NCBI GenBank assembly: GCA_016292045.1
Contig: JAEEZX010000031.1
Location: forward strand, 1-64,000
Origin: Bacteroidaceae bacterium
GTDB taxonomy: Bacteria; Bacteroidota; Bacteroidia; Bacteroidales; Bacteroidaceae
Direction of reading: 5' to 3'
DNA length: 64,000 nucleotides
Shown: one piece after another, positions 38,201 through 44,688 of the stretch
Layout: the number at the start of each line of letters is the position of its first letter
How positions within the stretch are numbered: the first letter of the stretch is position 1
Made by a program: the position numbers and the translations under genes
The notes under the pieces: model-generated
The model's database searches: none
What the model was told of the DNA's origin: nothing
What the model saw: only the letters and a program-made list of their open reading frames with translations

Positions 38201-38740
38201 CAGCATTGCATTTTTTACGTAGTAAGCAGTCTGGAGGAATGTTCCGGCACCTGTTCCGCCGGCAAGACTGCTGATGATATGTATTTTGACATCATTGCCC
38301 TTGTGTGCAGCGGGGTTGGTCTGTGTCAGGTTCCCGATAGCATTTTCGATTGGCGAGAGCTTGCCCTCGTCTATGGCTGAAATCATGGCCAGACGCGATG
38401 CCATTCTCACCTGGGCAGCACCGCTGTTCAGAGGCATTGCCATTAATTCTTGTTTTGTCGTATCGAACCATTTCTCGACTGTGGTCTTATTTTTGATACG
38501 CTCAATATAATGTGCTATAGAGGTGTTGAGGTCTGAGGAGGTCTTGATGACACACTCTTTTGGCATGACCTTCTTGCGCGTCTTAATATCATTTTCGTCG
38601 GTGTCAAGGCATAGGAAGGTGGCATTGGCACGTTCCAGGTCGGAAGGGTTGGATGCCACGAATTTGCGGTAGATGCCTTCTACTACTGAAGAGCCGATAC
38701 CGCCTAAGCCAATGATTAGTGTGGGGCTGAATTTTTCCAT
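35204..38740 (-). CDS. Tubulin/FtsZ-superfamily large GTPase-like protein
   Basis: The 1178-residue protein starts with the nucleotide-binding turn of the tubulin fold (IIGLGGIGSSVVEGIY, residues 9-24). It has LCLDTDEND after strand 2 and the tubulin signature as AGGTGAGTF (160-168), equivalent to GGGTGSG. These define a Tubulin_2-like family; other regions are too divergent to place by eye. The remaining ~700 residues are mostly helical, with coiled-coil stretches near 600-700, so it is far larger than FtsZ. No membrane helix is seen. It follows the vWA gene by 42 bp and precedes the coiled-coil membrane gene by 2 bp. Polymerisation and GTP hydrolysis are expected from the family but unproven. 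Confidence 0.85.
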   Translation of the reverse strand: MEKFSPTLIIGLGGIGSSVVEGIYRKFVASNPSDLERANATFLCLDTDENDIKTRKKVMPKECVIKTSSDLNTSIAHYIERIKNKTTVEKWFDTTKQELMAMPLNSGAAQVRMASRLAMISAIDEGKLSPIENAIGNLTQTNPAAHKGNDVKIHIISSLAGGTGAGTFLQTAYYVKNAMLENGAEAPRIYGYFVLADVICEDPNSGFGKDQKENTRSNTYACMKELVTFGSSPDVDKKSFEFEYKLGQRDKRLPAAPPYNACFIIDYNGADGGNLRKSSRYYEQLTSYVFLNAFSNIGDNHRQKAINDVRQLIESDGTKKYVSFGVSHLVYPMEDLFAYFAHQSVADNMSTTWCIIDKEIQIRLDEYREHVRQGIPDTKPDKGEEFIRGVENHKDGAGSMAAQFKQIYNSTQVLNEDFTPRYPKSKEYVDFVKGYVEKTINNSQELKGLYDQCTIPSSDFAKRDNGDKDIAFVTRRERELKDYRNKVMAYIDGSKQWLIQECFLIDHKAEGYVSATPESHRHHLNSFILEKGNEMHPLAVRYFLYDVKRHLESLLNGKEGLKESNKKLKSDIVEGYDEAYDIVETKNKRETALDNLKVAHQKTSGIVAVITSKLFGQDAYKAAKENYESKSRQQAEDIYTYSIDKMQEEVFSGLLDQIKLLIEESENFFENLPAAIMSLDNERLSLFKKHNMDNTDPSVEYVLASEMHKTDIYVNVISRGSSPFFPPVMAASVYRTMFNNVHKLLDTEGFVTSKKKDKKARKAETIEANTKIIKVCIANQVDILKEDNQRYVELNVIEALKEEGMRECDNDKEKAWEYVKEKFRNFRDRAEIFGPNNLDSDVRYINAWGMNNDCVKISTLSEAEADELFGGTAVDTNPKTAATRLESEHFSKYEIVRANTVTLLDINKHFKKFLAKTRGDYSEESYGCYYTAYDDVVKKMHQPKSKTVSPHLDKYWHLPACMPLIGSSMAEETKKLFRALYGGLLFGKFKAAYNGGEYYWKYLGKTTQYLKNTDGSMITIGQSQEGALNNLYEKALINNPEIVEEVNSYVEDKWAEIRNNWLSSNHDENNELLMMKESEIAKTIVGFRFSIHSSFKRNQNWFTLLNSRKGLTLYNVINEHRNFFFEDLISNLIYVFGASANTHGLCEYVLNAAGTKMEDDVKAVIEQFKNEKRFEPND

Positions 38741-38782
38741 GTTTTAAGGATTTAAGATATTATTTGATTTGTTGTTTTATTA

Positions 38783-41017
38783 TCAGAAATATGATCTTAC
38801 CAGTAGGTATAACAGGACGAGGACGGTTATCGTTATGGCAACCATCATCAGTGCGATAATGATACGATAGAGATTGCCGTCGCTCTCGCTGCCACTGGTG
38901 AAGAGGAGGTAGCCATCGTCTTTGCCGTCAGCCGTTGTTATACTGATTTTACCGTTGTTACCCAGTTTTACCGGCTCTTTGGGTGCATTGTCCCTGTCCG
39001 GCCTGTAGCCGCTGATGTGCATTGTCTCCGGGTCGATATTGCCGTCCTTCGGGATATTGACCACATCGTAGGATTCTGCGGCATCGAAGCGCAGCGTGGT
39101 GTTGGGACTGTCAAAGCTGAGTGTGTTGTACTCATCGCCGGGCAGCAGCCAACGGGCCACCCACGCGCCGAAGCCTTCCTTGCGCAGATATTGTGTGCCG
39201 CCGTCCTGACGCCTGTCGTAATAGTCGTAATAGGTCGAGGTAAGCGATGCGTTCTTCTTGAAGCGGCGTTTGCGCTGCAGGGCTCTCAGGTAGTAGAACA
39301 GCAGGATGAGGCCGATGATGGTCAGCATCACCCAAAGGCATCGTGACAGCCAAGGACTGTCCTTCACCACTTCAAGGCGGAAGGGCGAGACGGTTTTCTT
39401 GTAATTCTTGCCGTATGTCTCATATGCCTGATCCTTGGGTGTTGTCACCATTTTTATTTTGAGAGTTGTCGGGAACAGACATTCACACCAATCTCCCTTG
39501 GGGCGTATCTTGAGATATACCTTCCCGTCTTCAACCCTCATCTCCGGCTTTTCGTAGAGGAAGCCGTTTTCCACTTCAAATGTAGTGTCAAACTTCTCCG
39601 GGTCAAGCAGTTCGCTTGTAAGAGAGTCCTCGATGGCAAAGCACAGATCCTCATCCCTTAATTGTTTGAAAGTGATACTGCCCATGTCTTTCTCGGGTAG
39701 AATCTCTTCTTCCGGTGCCGTGGGTTCGCAGTCTCCTTTTACGATAGTGGTGATTTGTGTGGTGCGTTTGAAGTAGCCCGGACACTCACACTCGGCATAG
39801 TATTGGGTTGTGTCTTCGCGGAGGTTGATGTTGCATTCGAAACCGCCGTTATTGTATGTCGCTTTATATTCTCTGCCGTTTGCCTTTACGATGACATTGG
39901 TTTTCTTGAGCAGCGCTTCCGGCAGGCTTCCCTTTGATGTGTTGTCCAGTTCGATGCGCACCATTGCCGTCTTTTCATCCTGGCAGATAGTGTATACATT
40001 GTCGCCTACGGGCATGAGATTTCCTCCCACTCGTGTAAAGTTCATCGAACCGAAGTTCACGTCCTGCACGATAGGGTAGATACAGATGATTTTCTTCTTT
40101 ACGGCCTTGTCGAATTCCACTTCAATCTTTGTGTTTGCAGGAATGTCTCCACTTCCCTTCACGAGGAATACGTGGCCGCTCAGATTTTGGGAGGATGCCC
40201 CGTTTATAGGCATTGTAGTTGGAGTGCCTTTCAGTTTTACCTTAAGCAGATTGCCGTCAGCGGTTGCGCTGCTGATTTTCGGCAGATTTTTGGGATTTGT
40301 TTCATCCTGACACACGAGATAAAATCCCACCAGTGGCAGTTCGGACTCGAATGTTATCCGTTGCTTGTCCTTTTGGTTGATTTCAAGCGATTCGCTGAAG
40401 CCTAGTATTTTCCTTGCGAAATAGTTGCATTCTTGTTTTATTGTTTCCCGCTTGGTGTCGGATTTGTGTATGTCCACCTGCTTCAGTTCCTTGACAGATT
40501 TTGTGAAGCCGCTCTCTTCGGATAAATCGGTGCCGGTTTGGAGGTAGCATACATTCACTGTCCCTTTTTTAACGATGTCTGCCAAGTCTTTGGTGGCTTT
40601 TTGGAAATTTTTGGCATCACCATAGTCCCATTCGCCGTCTCCGATGATAAAGAGCCAGTCCTGCATGCCTTTCGACGGCTTGTAGACTCTGTTAAATTCA
40701 ATGATGTCATTTATTTCGAAGTCCGGTTCGTCTTTTCTGCGAACAAAGGGGAGTCTGCTTACTGGGTTTTGCAGATCTTGCAAGGGTAGGGGTTTTGCAG
40801 ACAGATTATTTTCCCGGCCTACAATAATCAAGCTTACTTCATCGTCGTCGTTGCACAGCGTAACTATCATCTGGGTGGTGTAGTTCGCAAGTGCGTATTT
40901 ATCGCCGTACATGCTGCCGGATACGTCCAGAGTGATGTACACTCGTTTGGGCTGTTGTGCGCAAAATGATGCTACTGCCAATGCAAGACAGATGATGCAT
41001 GATAGTATCTTCTTCAT
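38783..41017 (-). CDS. Membrane-anchored von Willebrand factor A domain protein
   Basis: The 744-residue protein has a signal peptide (1-20, ending FCA). A vWA domain follows immediately with a MIDAS motif DVSGSM (31-36) and GDGEWDYGD as a later metal-site loop. Several beta-rich domains follow. Two transmembrane helices lie at about 556-580 and 719-740, with ~135 cytoplasmic residues between. Thus the metal-binding domain should sit outside the inner membrane and a loop inside could contact the tubulin-like protein. It is the first gene of the four-gene operon and lies directly behind a good promoter. Confidence 0.85.
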   Translation of the reverse strand: MKKILSCIICLALAVASFCAQQPKRVYITLDVSGSMYGDKYALANYTTQMIVTLCNDDDEVSLIIVGRENNLSAKPLPLQDLQNPVSRLPFVRRKDEPDFEINDIIEFNRVYKPSKGMQDWLFIIGDGEWDYGDAKNFQKATKDLADIVKKGTVNVCYLQTGTDLSEESGFTKSVKELKQVDIHKSDTKRETIKQECNYFARKILGFSESLEINQKDKQRITFESELPLVGFYLVCQDETNPKNLPKISSATADGNLLKVKLKGTPTTMPINGASSQNLSGHVFLVKGSGDIPANTKIEVEFDKAVKKKIICIYPIVQDVNFGSMNFTRVGGNLMPVGDNVYTICQDEKTAMVRIELDNTSKGSLPEALLKKTNVIVKANGREYKATYNNGGFECNINLREDTTQYYAECECPGYFKRTTQITTIVKGDCEPTAPEEEILPEKDMGSITFKQLRDEDLCFAIEDSLTSELLDPEKFDTTFEVENGFLYEKPEMRVEDGKVYLKIRPKGDWCECLFPTTLKIKMVTTPKDQAYETYGKNYKKTVSPFRLEVVKDSPWLSRCLWVMLTIIGLILLFYYLRALQRKRRFKKNASLTSTYYDYYDRRQDGGTQYLRKEGFGAWVARWLLPGDEYNTLSFDSPNTTLRFDAAESYDVVNIPKDGNIDPETMHISGYRPDRDNAPKEPVKLGNNGKISITTADGKDDGYLLFTSGSESDGNLYRIIIALMMVAITITVLVLLYLLVRSYF

Positions 41018-41072
41018 GGGTAGATTTACGGCTGTCGTTTAAATGTTTTCCAAGGTTAGCTCTTGTAAAATG

Positions 41073-41116
41073 TTAACTTTACGTCACAAAGTTAGTAAAT
41101 ATTTGTGAATTGCAAA
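41073..41116 (-). promoter_or_regulatory. Promoter and possible operator of the tubulin-like operon
   Basis: On the minus strand TTTG (41113-41116) and TAACTTTG (41087-41094) are 18 bp apart, a near-consensus Bacteroidetes promoter about 70 bp before the ATG. The -7 box is one arm of a perfect 7-bp inverted repeat, TAACTTT (41074-41080) and AAAGTTA (41088-41094), 7 bp apart, which covers the expected transcription start and could be a repressor site. Confidence 0.65.
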
Positions 41117-41190
41117 AGAAATAGGGAAAAAATTGTGCAGTACAGCCTGTGAATTGCACAAAATCGGAACGATGTTCACCAAATGACATA

Positions 41191-41220
41191 CAAAAAAGGC
41201 ACTCGCAATGAGCGCCTTTT
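41191..41220 (-). terminator. Terminator of the M15/holin/HU transcript
   Basis: AAAAGGCACTC and GAGCGCCTTTT form an 11-bp stem with one mismatch and a 5-base loop. A run of six T on the minus strand follows, about 70 bp past the M15 gene stop. Confidence 0.75.
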
Positions 41221-41223
41221 ATA

Positions 41224-41286
41224 GTTGACGAGTTAACAAGTTAACAAGTTAACAAGTCGTTAGTCTTACATCTTACATCTTCCCTC
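41224..41286. repeat. Short tandem repeats (GTTAACAA, then CTTACAT units)
   Basis: Three 8-bp GTTAACAA units are followed by 7-bp CTTACAT-type units, between the terminator and the end of the M15 gene. Confidence 0.75.
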
Positions 41287-41291
41287 TTACA

Positions 41292-41639
41292 TCAGAGGGC
41301 AACATGTATCCAGTTGCCCTCGTTGATGAGTTCCGTTGTTTTTACGTTGTCGCGCAGGAAGGCATAGTGCCCTGGAACGAAGGGGATATCGACAGCACGG
41401 CCTTTGGTGTGGTATGAGTTCTTTGCGCCTCCTACGGCCTCGTTGAGTGCCTTGCAGCGGAAACCGCTGTTTATCCTGATGGGTTTGCCGAAGTGCTGGC
41501 GCAGAGGTTCAAGCACCTTCTGGCAGAGCTTCTGGAGGTTGTTCACTTCTTCCGCATTGATACGGTTTTCGATGCCCTTCTTTGTCGCTGTCTCGCTGCG
41601 GAGCATCTCTTCTAGTGTAAAATGTTCTGTTAGTTGCAT
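41292..41639 (-). CDS. M15-family (D-Ala-D-Ala carboxypeptidase-like) peptidase
   Basis: The 115-residue protein matches the small Peptidase_M15_3 type: INSGFRCKALNEAVGGAKNS, then SYHTKGRAVDIPF with the metal His and Asp, and WIHVAL with the final metal His. It would cut peptidoglycan stem peptides. There is no signal peptide, so release would need a holin-like route, and a holin-like gene is next upstream. It forms the end of a minus-strand set with the HU-like gene, an arrangement often seen in Bacteroidales accessory modules. Confidence 0.85.
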   Translation of the reverse strand: MQLTEHFTLEEMLRSETATKKGIENRINAEEVNNLQKLCQKVLEPLRQHFGKPIRINSGFRCKALNEAVGGAKNSYHTKGRAVDIPFVPGHYAFLRDNVKTTELINEGNWIHVAL

Positions 41640-41642
41640 AAT

Positions 41643-41743
41643 CGACCCCCTCTAACTCCCCAAGGGGAGCACCATAATGGGGCATTGGGTTTAAGAGACC
41701 CCCCTCAATCATTTCTTCCCCCTTGGGGGACTGAGGGGGGTCG
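41643..41743. repeat. Imperfect palindromic GC-rich intergenic repeat (MITE-like)
   Basis: Left arm 41643-41667 (CGACCCCCTC...CCCCAAGGGG) and right arm 41717-41743 are imperfect reverse complements of about 25 bp around a 50-bp centre. No gene is inside. It looks like a dispersed small repeat element. Confidence 0.65.
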
Positions 41744-41744
41744 G

Positions 41745-41945
41745 TTATTTGTTGAGTATTTCTTTCATCTTGTCAAAATATCCATCTACGCCCAATAGTG
41801 TTGCGCAGAGGACGAGAAGCTGTGCGACGAGCATGAGGACGGTGGAGTCTATCTCTCCCTGCGGAGGAAGGAATAGCCCTGCGGCAGCGAATGCCACCGC
41901 AGAGCAAAATGCGAGGAGAGCGATTTTACGCTTCATAATTGTCAT
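41745..41945 (-). CDS. Small holin-like membrane protein
   Basis: The 66-residue protein has a basic N-terminus (MKRK) and two hydrophobic segments, about residues 7-24 and 34-50, with the polar segment PPQGEID between. It lies between the HU-like gene and the M15 peptidase gene, where Bacteroidales modules often encode a small membrane protein. Holin function is inferred from size, topology and neighbours only. The start may be 9 bp downstream (MKRKIALL). Confidence 0.6.
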   Translation of the reverse strand: MTIMKRKIALLAFCSAVAFAAAGLFLPPQGEIDSTVLMLVAQLLVLCATLLGVDGYFDKMKEILNK

Positions 41946-41966
41946 TTGTCAATTTTCAATTGTCAA

Positions 41967-42758
41967 TTATTCGCCGGCTCCTTCGCTGCTACCACCACCA
42001 TTGAGGGTGAAGCTGGCAGTCAGCGTCATAGCTGCGCTCACGGTTACGCTACGGGAAGCGCTTGTGTTGCCGTCGCTCCACTGCGAGAAGCTGTAGCCGG
42101 CGTTGGGCTGTGCAGTGATTGTCACAACCGTGCTGGGTGCTACGTCGGTGTTGGCACCTGCGCCGTACTCGCCGTCGCCAATCTTCACCTTGCCGCCATT
42201 GCCTGCACTCACTGTGAGACGTACGGTCTCAGCACTTGAACCACCCGTGGATCCGCCATTCCCTGAATCCGTAGATTCGTTTTCGTCCACGGTGTTGCCA
42301 GCCTGATTTTCCTCCACGATGCCTTCGTCATCGGAAGTGACGCGCTTCACCTCGTTGCCGTTGCGGTCGATGCAGGTGATGATGATAGAGGTGTTGGCCA
42401 GTTCGTCCTTCAGATCCACAGAGGGAGTGAAGATGATGCGACGGCTCTTGATGAGTCCTCTCTTCACGTCGTTCACGTCTGTCACCGACTTGGAGCGCAG
42501 TCCGAAGCGCATGGTGCCCAGTCCGGGCAGAGCCACTGAGTGACCTTCCGTGGCCCAGGCCTTGATTACCTCGCCGGCTGCATCCCAGCAAGCCTGCATC
42601 ACGCCCTGATTCACACCGCTGCGCAGGGCAGCCTCGCGAATCACCTTTCTCTGTTCGAGGCTGGCGTAGAGCTCGGGGGTCATCACATAGCGGTACGTAC
42701 CCGCATCATTCTTGTCAAACTTGAGCAGTCTCTCAACTGCCTTTACTTTAAGTGCCAT
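41967..42758 (-). CDS. HU-like DNA-binding protein with C-terminal InlB B-repeat-like domain
   Basis: The 263-residue protein starts with an HU/IHF-like domain of the Bacteroidales HU-HIG type (about 1-125, with VALPGLGTMRFGLRSKS in the beta-arm region). A beta-rich stretch follows, then a Ser/Gly/Glu linker (about 150-180). The end is a domain resembling the divergent InlB B-repeat (GYSFSQWSDG followed by SRSVTVSAAMTLTASF). The B-repeat type is usually found on secreted proteins, so its fusion to a DNA-binding domain is odd. Transcription is from a consensus promoter with a ~165-nt leader. Confidence 0.8.
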   Translation of the reverse strand: MALKVKAVERLLKFDKNDAGTYRYVMTPELYASLEQRKVIREAALRSGVNQGVMQACWDAAGEVIKAWATEGHSVALPGLGTMRFGLRSKSVTDVNDVKRGLIKSRRIIFTPSVDLKDELANTSIIITCIDRNGNEVKRVTSDDEGIVEENQAGNTVDENESTDSGNGGSTGGSSAETVRLTVSAGNGGKVKIGDGEYGAGANTDVAPSTVVTITAQPNAGYSFSQWSDGNTSASRSVTVSAAMTLTASFTLNGGGSSEGAGE

Positions 42759-42930
42759 AAAATTGATAAATTTTAAGGGTGTAAAGAATTTTTCTACTCC
42801 TTAAAACCTATTCCTTAATCCTCGTTTCTGCGGCCAGGTGATGGAGATTTTTCCCGTGCACTAAGAAAAATTTTCCCGATGCCTTATCCGCAAAAATGCG
42901 ATGCCTTTCTGTCTCTTTTGCATCACGGTA

Positions 42931-42962
42931 CAAAGGTACGACATTTTTCTGCAATTTCCAAA
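42931..42962 (-). promoter_or_regulatory. Promoter of the HU-like gene set
   Basis: On the minus strand TTTG (42959-42962) and TACCTTTG (42931-42938) are 20 bp apart, matching the Bacteroidetes consensus. The 5' leader is long, roughly 165 nt. Confidence 0.75.
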
Positions 42963-43010
42963 TTTTTTACTCTTTATTTTCAATAAAAATGCATTTATGA
43001 GGCAAAAGAG

Positions 43011-43200
43011 GTTACTCACTTACAACTTACTCACTTCGGACATCTGTGTTTTTCAATACAGGAAAAATACCTAATTATAGAATTTTATAATATTTTATAT
43101 TATAAAATTTAATATTTAATATATACATCTCTCTTTCTACCTATTTGGTACGAAAAAATGTAAATGTCCGAAGTGAGTAAGTGAGTAAGTGAGTAAGTGG
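43011..43200. other. Long inverted repeat enclosing an AT-rich palindrome (candidate origin or control region)
   Basis: The 19-bp arms 43025-43043 and 43164-43182 are perfect reverse complements. With one gap the match extends to ~32 bp per arm. The right arm includes three GTGAGTAA direct repeats. Between the arms is a ~100-bp AT-rich stretch with a perfect 12-bp hairpin (43082-43093 with 43097-43108). It lies in the 550-bp divergent space between the HU-like and VirE-N/DUF3987 gene sets; nothing else is seen there apart from the two promoters. Confidence 0.7.
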
Positions 43201-43211
43201 ATTTTTTTTCG

Positions 43212-43219
43212 TACCTTTG
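43212..43219 (+). promoter_or_regulatory. -7 promoter box for the gene at 43309
   Basis: TACCTTTG lies in the recurrent context TTTTTTTCGTACCTTTGCA, directly beside the right arm of the inverted repeat. The leader is about 85 nt. No -33 TTTG. Confidence 0.6.
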
Positions 43220-43308
43220 CAGCCCGAATATTATAAACTCGCGCAGAAAGTATTGCTAGCGAAACAGATACCTGACCTATAGTCTCCTTTCTCGCATAAT
43301 TTAGAAGA

Positions 43309-43767
43309 ATGAAGATTATATTGGAGAAGGGTGACACCGAGGAGCAGCTCCTTATGGCGAAGGCACTACTGAAAAACAAACTCGTAAGTGCCATAGAAAG
43401 CATATCTTTCTGTTGCCGGAAAGTGAACAAGAGTGATGACGAGGTGGCCAAGGCCGTGATTGAAGTGGCGGGCCTCTTTGGCGTGGGCTCACTGTGGACT
43501 GCCGTGTACAGGGTACTGGTGGATTTTTGTGGATGGGAAAGTGATATAGCCGCTTTCAGAAGGAGGATGAACACATTATTGAAAAATGTGAAACTACGCT
43601 TCCCATGCAAATATCAGGCTATACAGAAACCACTTGCAGCGAACAGCATTCTGAGAAAGGATTTTTCGGAATGGAAAAAGTACATTGTGCCCACTGATGA
43701 CAGAGTCTTTTCAAGACAGATGTTTATCGCAGAGGAACTGCTGAAATTACTTTCAATAAGTATCTAA
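43309..43767 (+). CDS. Hypothetical helical protein
   Basis: This 152-residue protein is mostly alpha-helical and basic near its C-terminus, without signal peptide, membrane helix or motif I recognise. It is the first plus-strand gene after the inverted-repeat region and has its own promoter box. Its position in the HU/VirE-N module suggests a DNA-related or regulatory role, but nothing in the sequence proves it. Confidence 0.6.
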   Translation: MKIILEKGDTEEQLLMAKALLKNKLVSAIESISFCCRKVNKSDDEVAKAVIEVAGLFGVGSLWTAVYRVLVDFCGWESDIAAFRRRMNTLLKNVKLRFPCKYQAIQKPLAANSILRKDFSEWKKYIVPTDDRVFSRQMFIAEELLKLLSISI

Positions 43768-43833
43768 ATTTACTATTGCATTGCGAAATTTACTATTTTT
43801 AGGTAAATACATACAATGCCTTTCTTTTCGTCT

Positions 43834-43841
43834 TACCTTTG
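43834..43841 (+). promoter_or_regulatory. -7 promoter box for the genes at 43938-47084
   Basis: TACCTTTG matches TAnnTTTG and is followed by GCAGCG as at other promoters here. The leader of ~90 nt consists largely of short tandem repeats. Confidence 0.55.
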
Positions 43842-43849
43842 CAGCGTCA

Positions 43850-43930
43850 TTGAGAATTGAGAATTGAAAATTGAAAATTGAGAATTGAGTAAACTACTTA
43901 AACCATTAAACTATTAAACTATTAAACTAA
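43850..43930. repeat. Tandem repeats in the leader of the gene at 43938
   Basis: Five 7-bp GAGAATT/GAAAATT units are followed by 8-bp CTATTAAA units, filling the space between the promoter box and the ATG. Confidence 0.8.
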
Positions 43931-43937
43931 ATTTAAA

Positions 43938-44231
43938 ATGGAAGCAACAGTTAGAATTTTGCAGCAGTCGGCACTGATGACGCGTCAGTACACCGACAAG
44001 AAAACAGGTCAGGAGCGCACCGTGAACTCCGTGACTCTGAAGTTGACAGACGGTATCAACACCTTCCTCGGTGAGATCACCGGAGAGCGGGCGGTGAGTT
44101 GCCCGAGGTTCGACCCTCAGCATCTCTACCAGGTGCAGTGCACGATGACAGTGCGCGAGTGGAATTCAAGCCAGACCGGCGAAGCCATGCAGGCCACAAC
44201 CATCTATGTGGACAAAATAAATCTACTCTAA
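43938..44231 (+). CDS. Hypothetical small beta-rich protein (possibly OB-fold)
   Basis: The 97-residue protein alternates short strands (ATVRILQQSALM, RTVNSVTLKLTDG, YQVQCTMTVREW, ATTIYVDKINLL) in the manner of an OB-fold or single-strand-binding protein. That is only a pattern guess. It is 1 bp from the next gene and precedes the VirE-N/DUF3987 gene, so a role in DNA metabolism of the module is plausible. Confidence 0.6.
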   Translation: MEATVRILQQSALMTRQYTDKKTGQERTVNSVTLKLTDGINTFLGEITGERAVSCPRFDPQHLYQVQCTMTVREWNSSQTGEAMQATTIYVDKINLL

Positions 44232-44232
44232 T

Positions 44233-44688
44233 ATGAGAAAGCTACAGAAATCGTATAAGTCGAACACGCGCATCTATGACGACGGTTCGATAGAGGTGGA
44301 TCCGCAGGCTCAGGGCGAACCCAGCCAGAAGGACGTGAAGAAGGTGGGTAAGTCGAAGCGCTACGTCACCAACGGCAGGAATCCGCTCACCTGCGTGGAA
44401 CTGAAATGCCCCGAGGATGTGCCGGACAAGGCGGCTTACTTCCGCCGCGAACTGGCCAAACTGACCCGCGACATGGAGATAGAGCAGCCGGACCTGCCCG
44501 AGGGCGAGTACCTGCTCAACGAAACCCATGTGAAGGTGCATTACTCCCGCAAGGAGCAGAAGGTGGTGGCATGGCTCACCTTTGAGACGAAAGGATTGCT
44601 TGAAGTAAGGAGAGAGTTGTACAATCTGACAAGCAAGATAGACAAATGTTTTGTTATCAACGAAGCTTCAGTTCAGCCACAGAAGTAG
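44233..44688 (+). CDS. Hypothetical basic protein of the VirE-N module
   Basis: The 151-residue protein has a basic, probably disordered N-terminus (LQKSYKSNTR, KKVGKSKRY) and a folded C-terminal half. It has no motif I know. Its 3' end overlaps the VirE-N/DUF3987 gene by 43 bp, indicating coupled translation. Confidence 0.6.
   Translation: MRKLQKSYKSNTRIYDDGSIEVDPQAQGEPSQKDVKKVGKSKRYVTNGRNPLTCVELKCPEDVPDKAAYFRRELAKLTRDMEIEQPDLPEGEYLLNETHVKVHYSRKEQKVVAWLTFETKGLLEVRRELYNLTSKIDKCFVINEASVQPQK

Noticed and set aside
35204-38740. Cell-division FtsZ
   Set aside because: It is three times the length of FtsZ, has a different context, and matches only the nucleotide-binding signatures.
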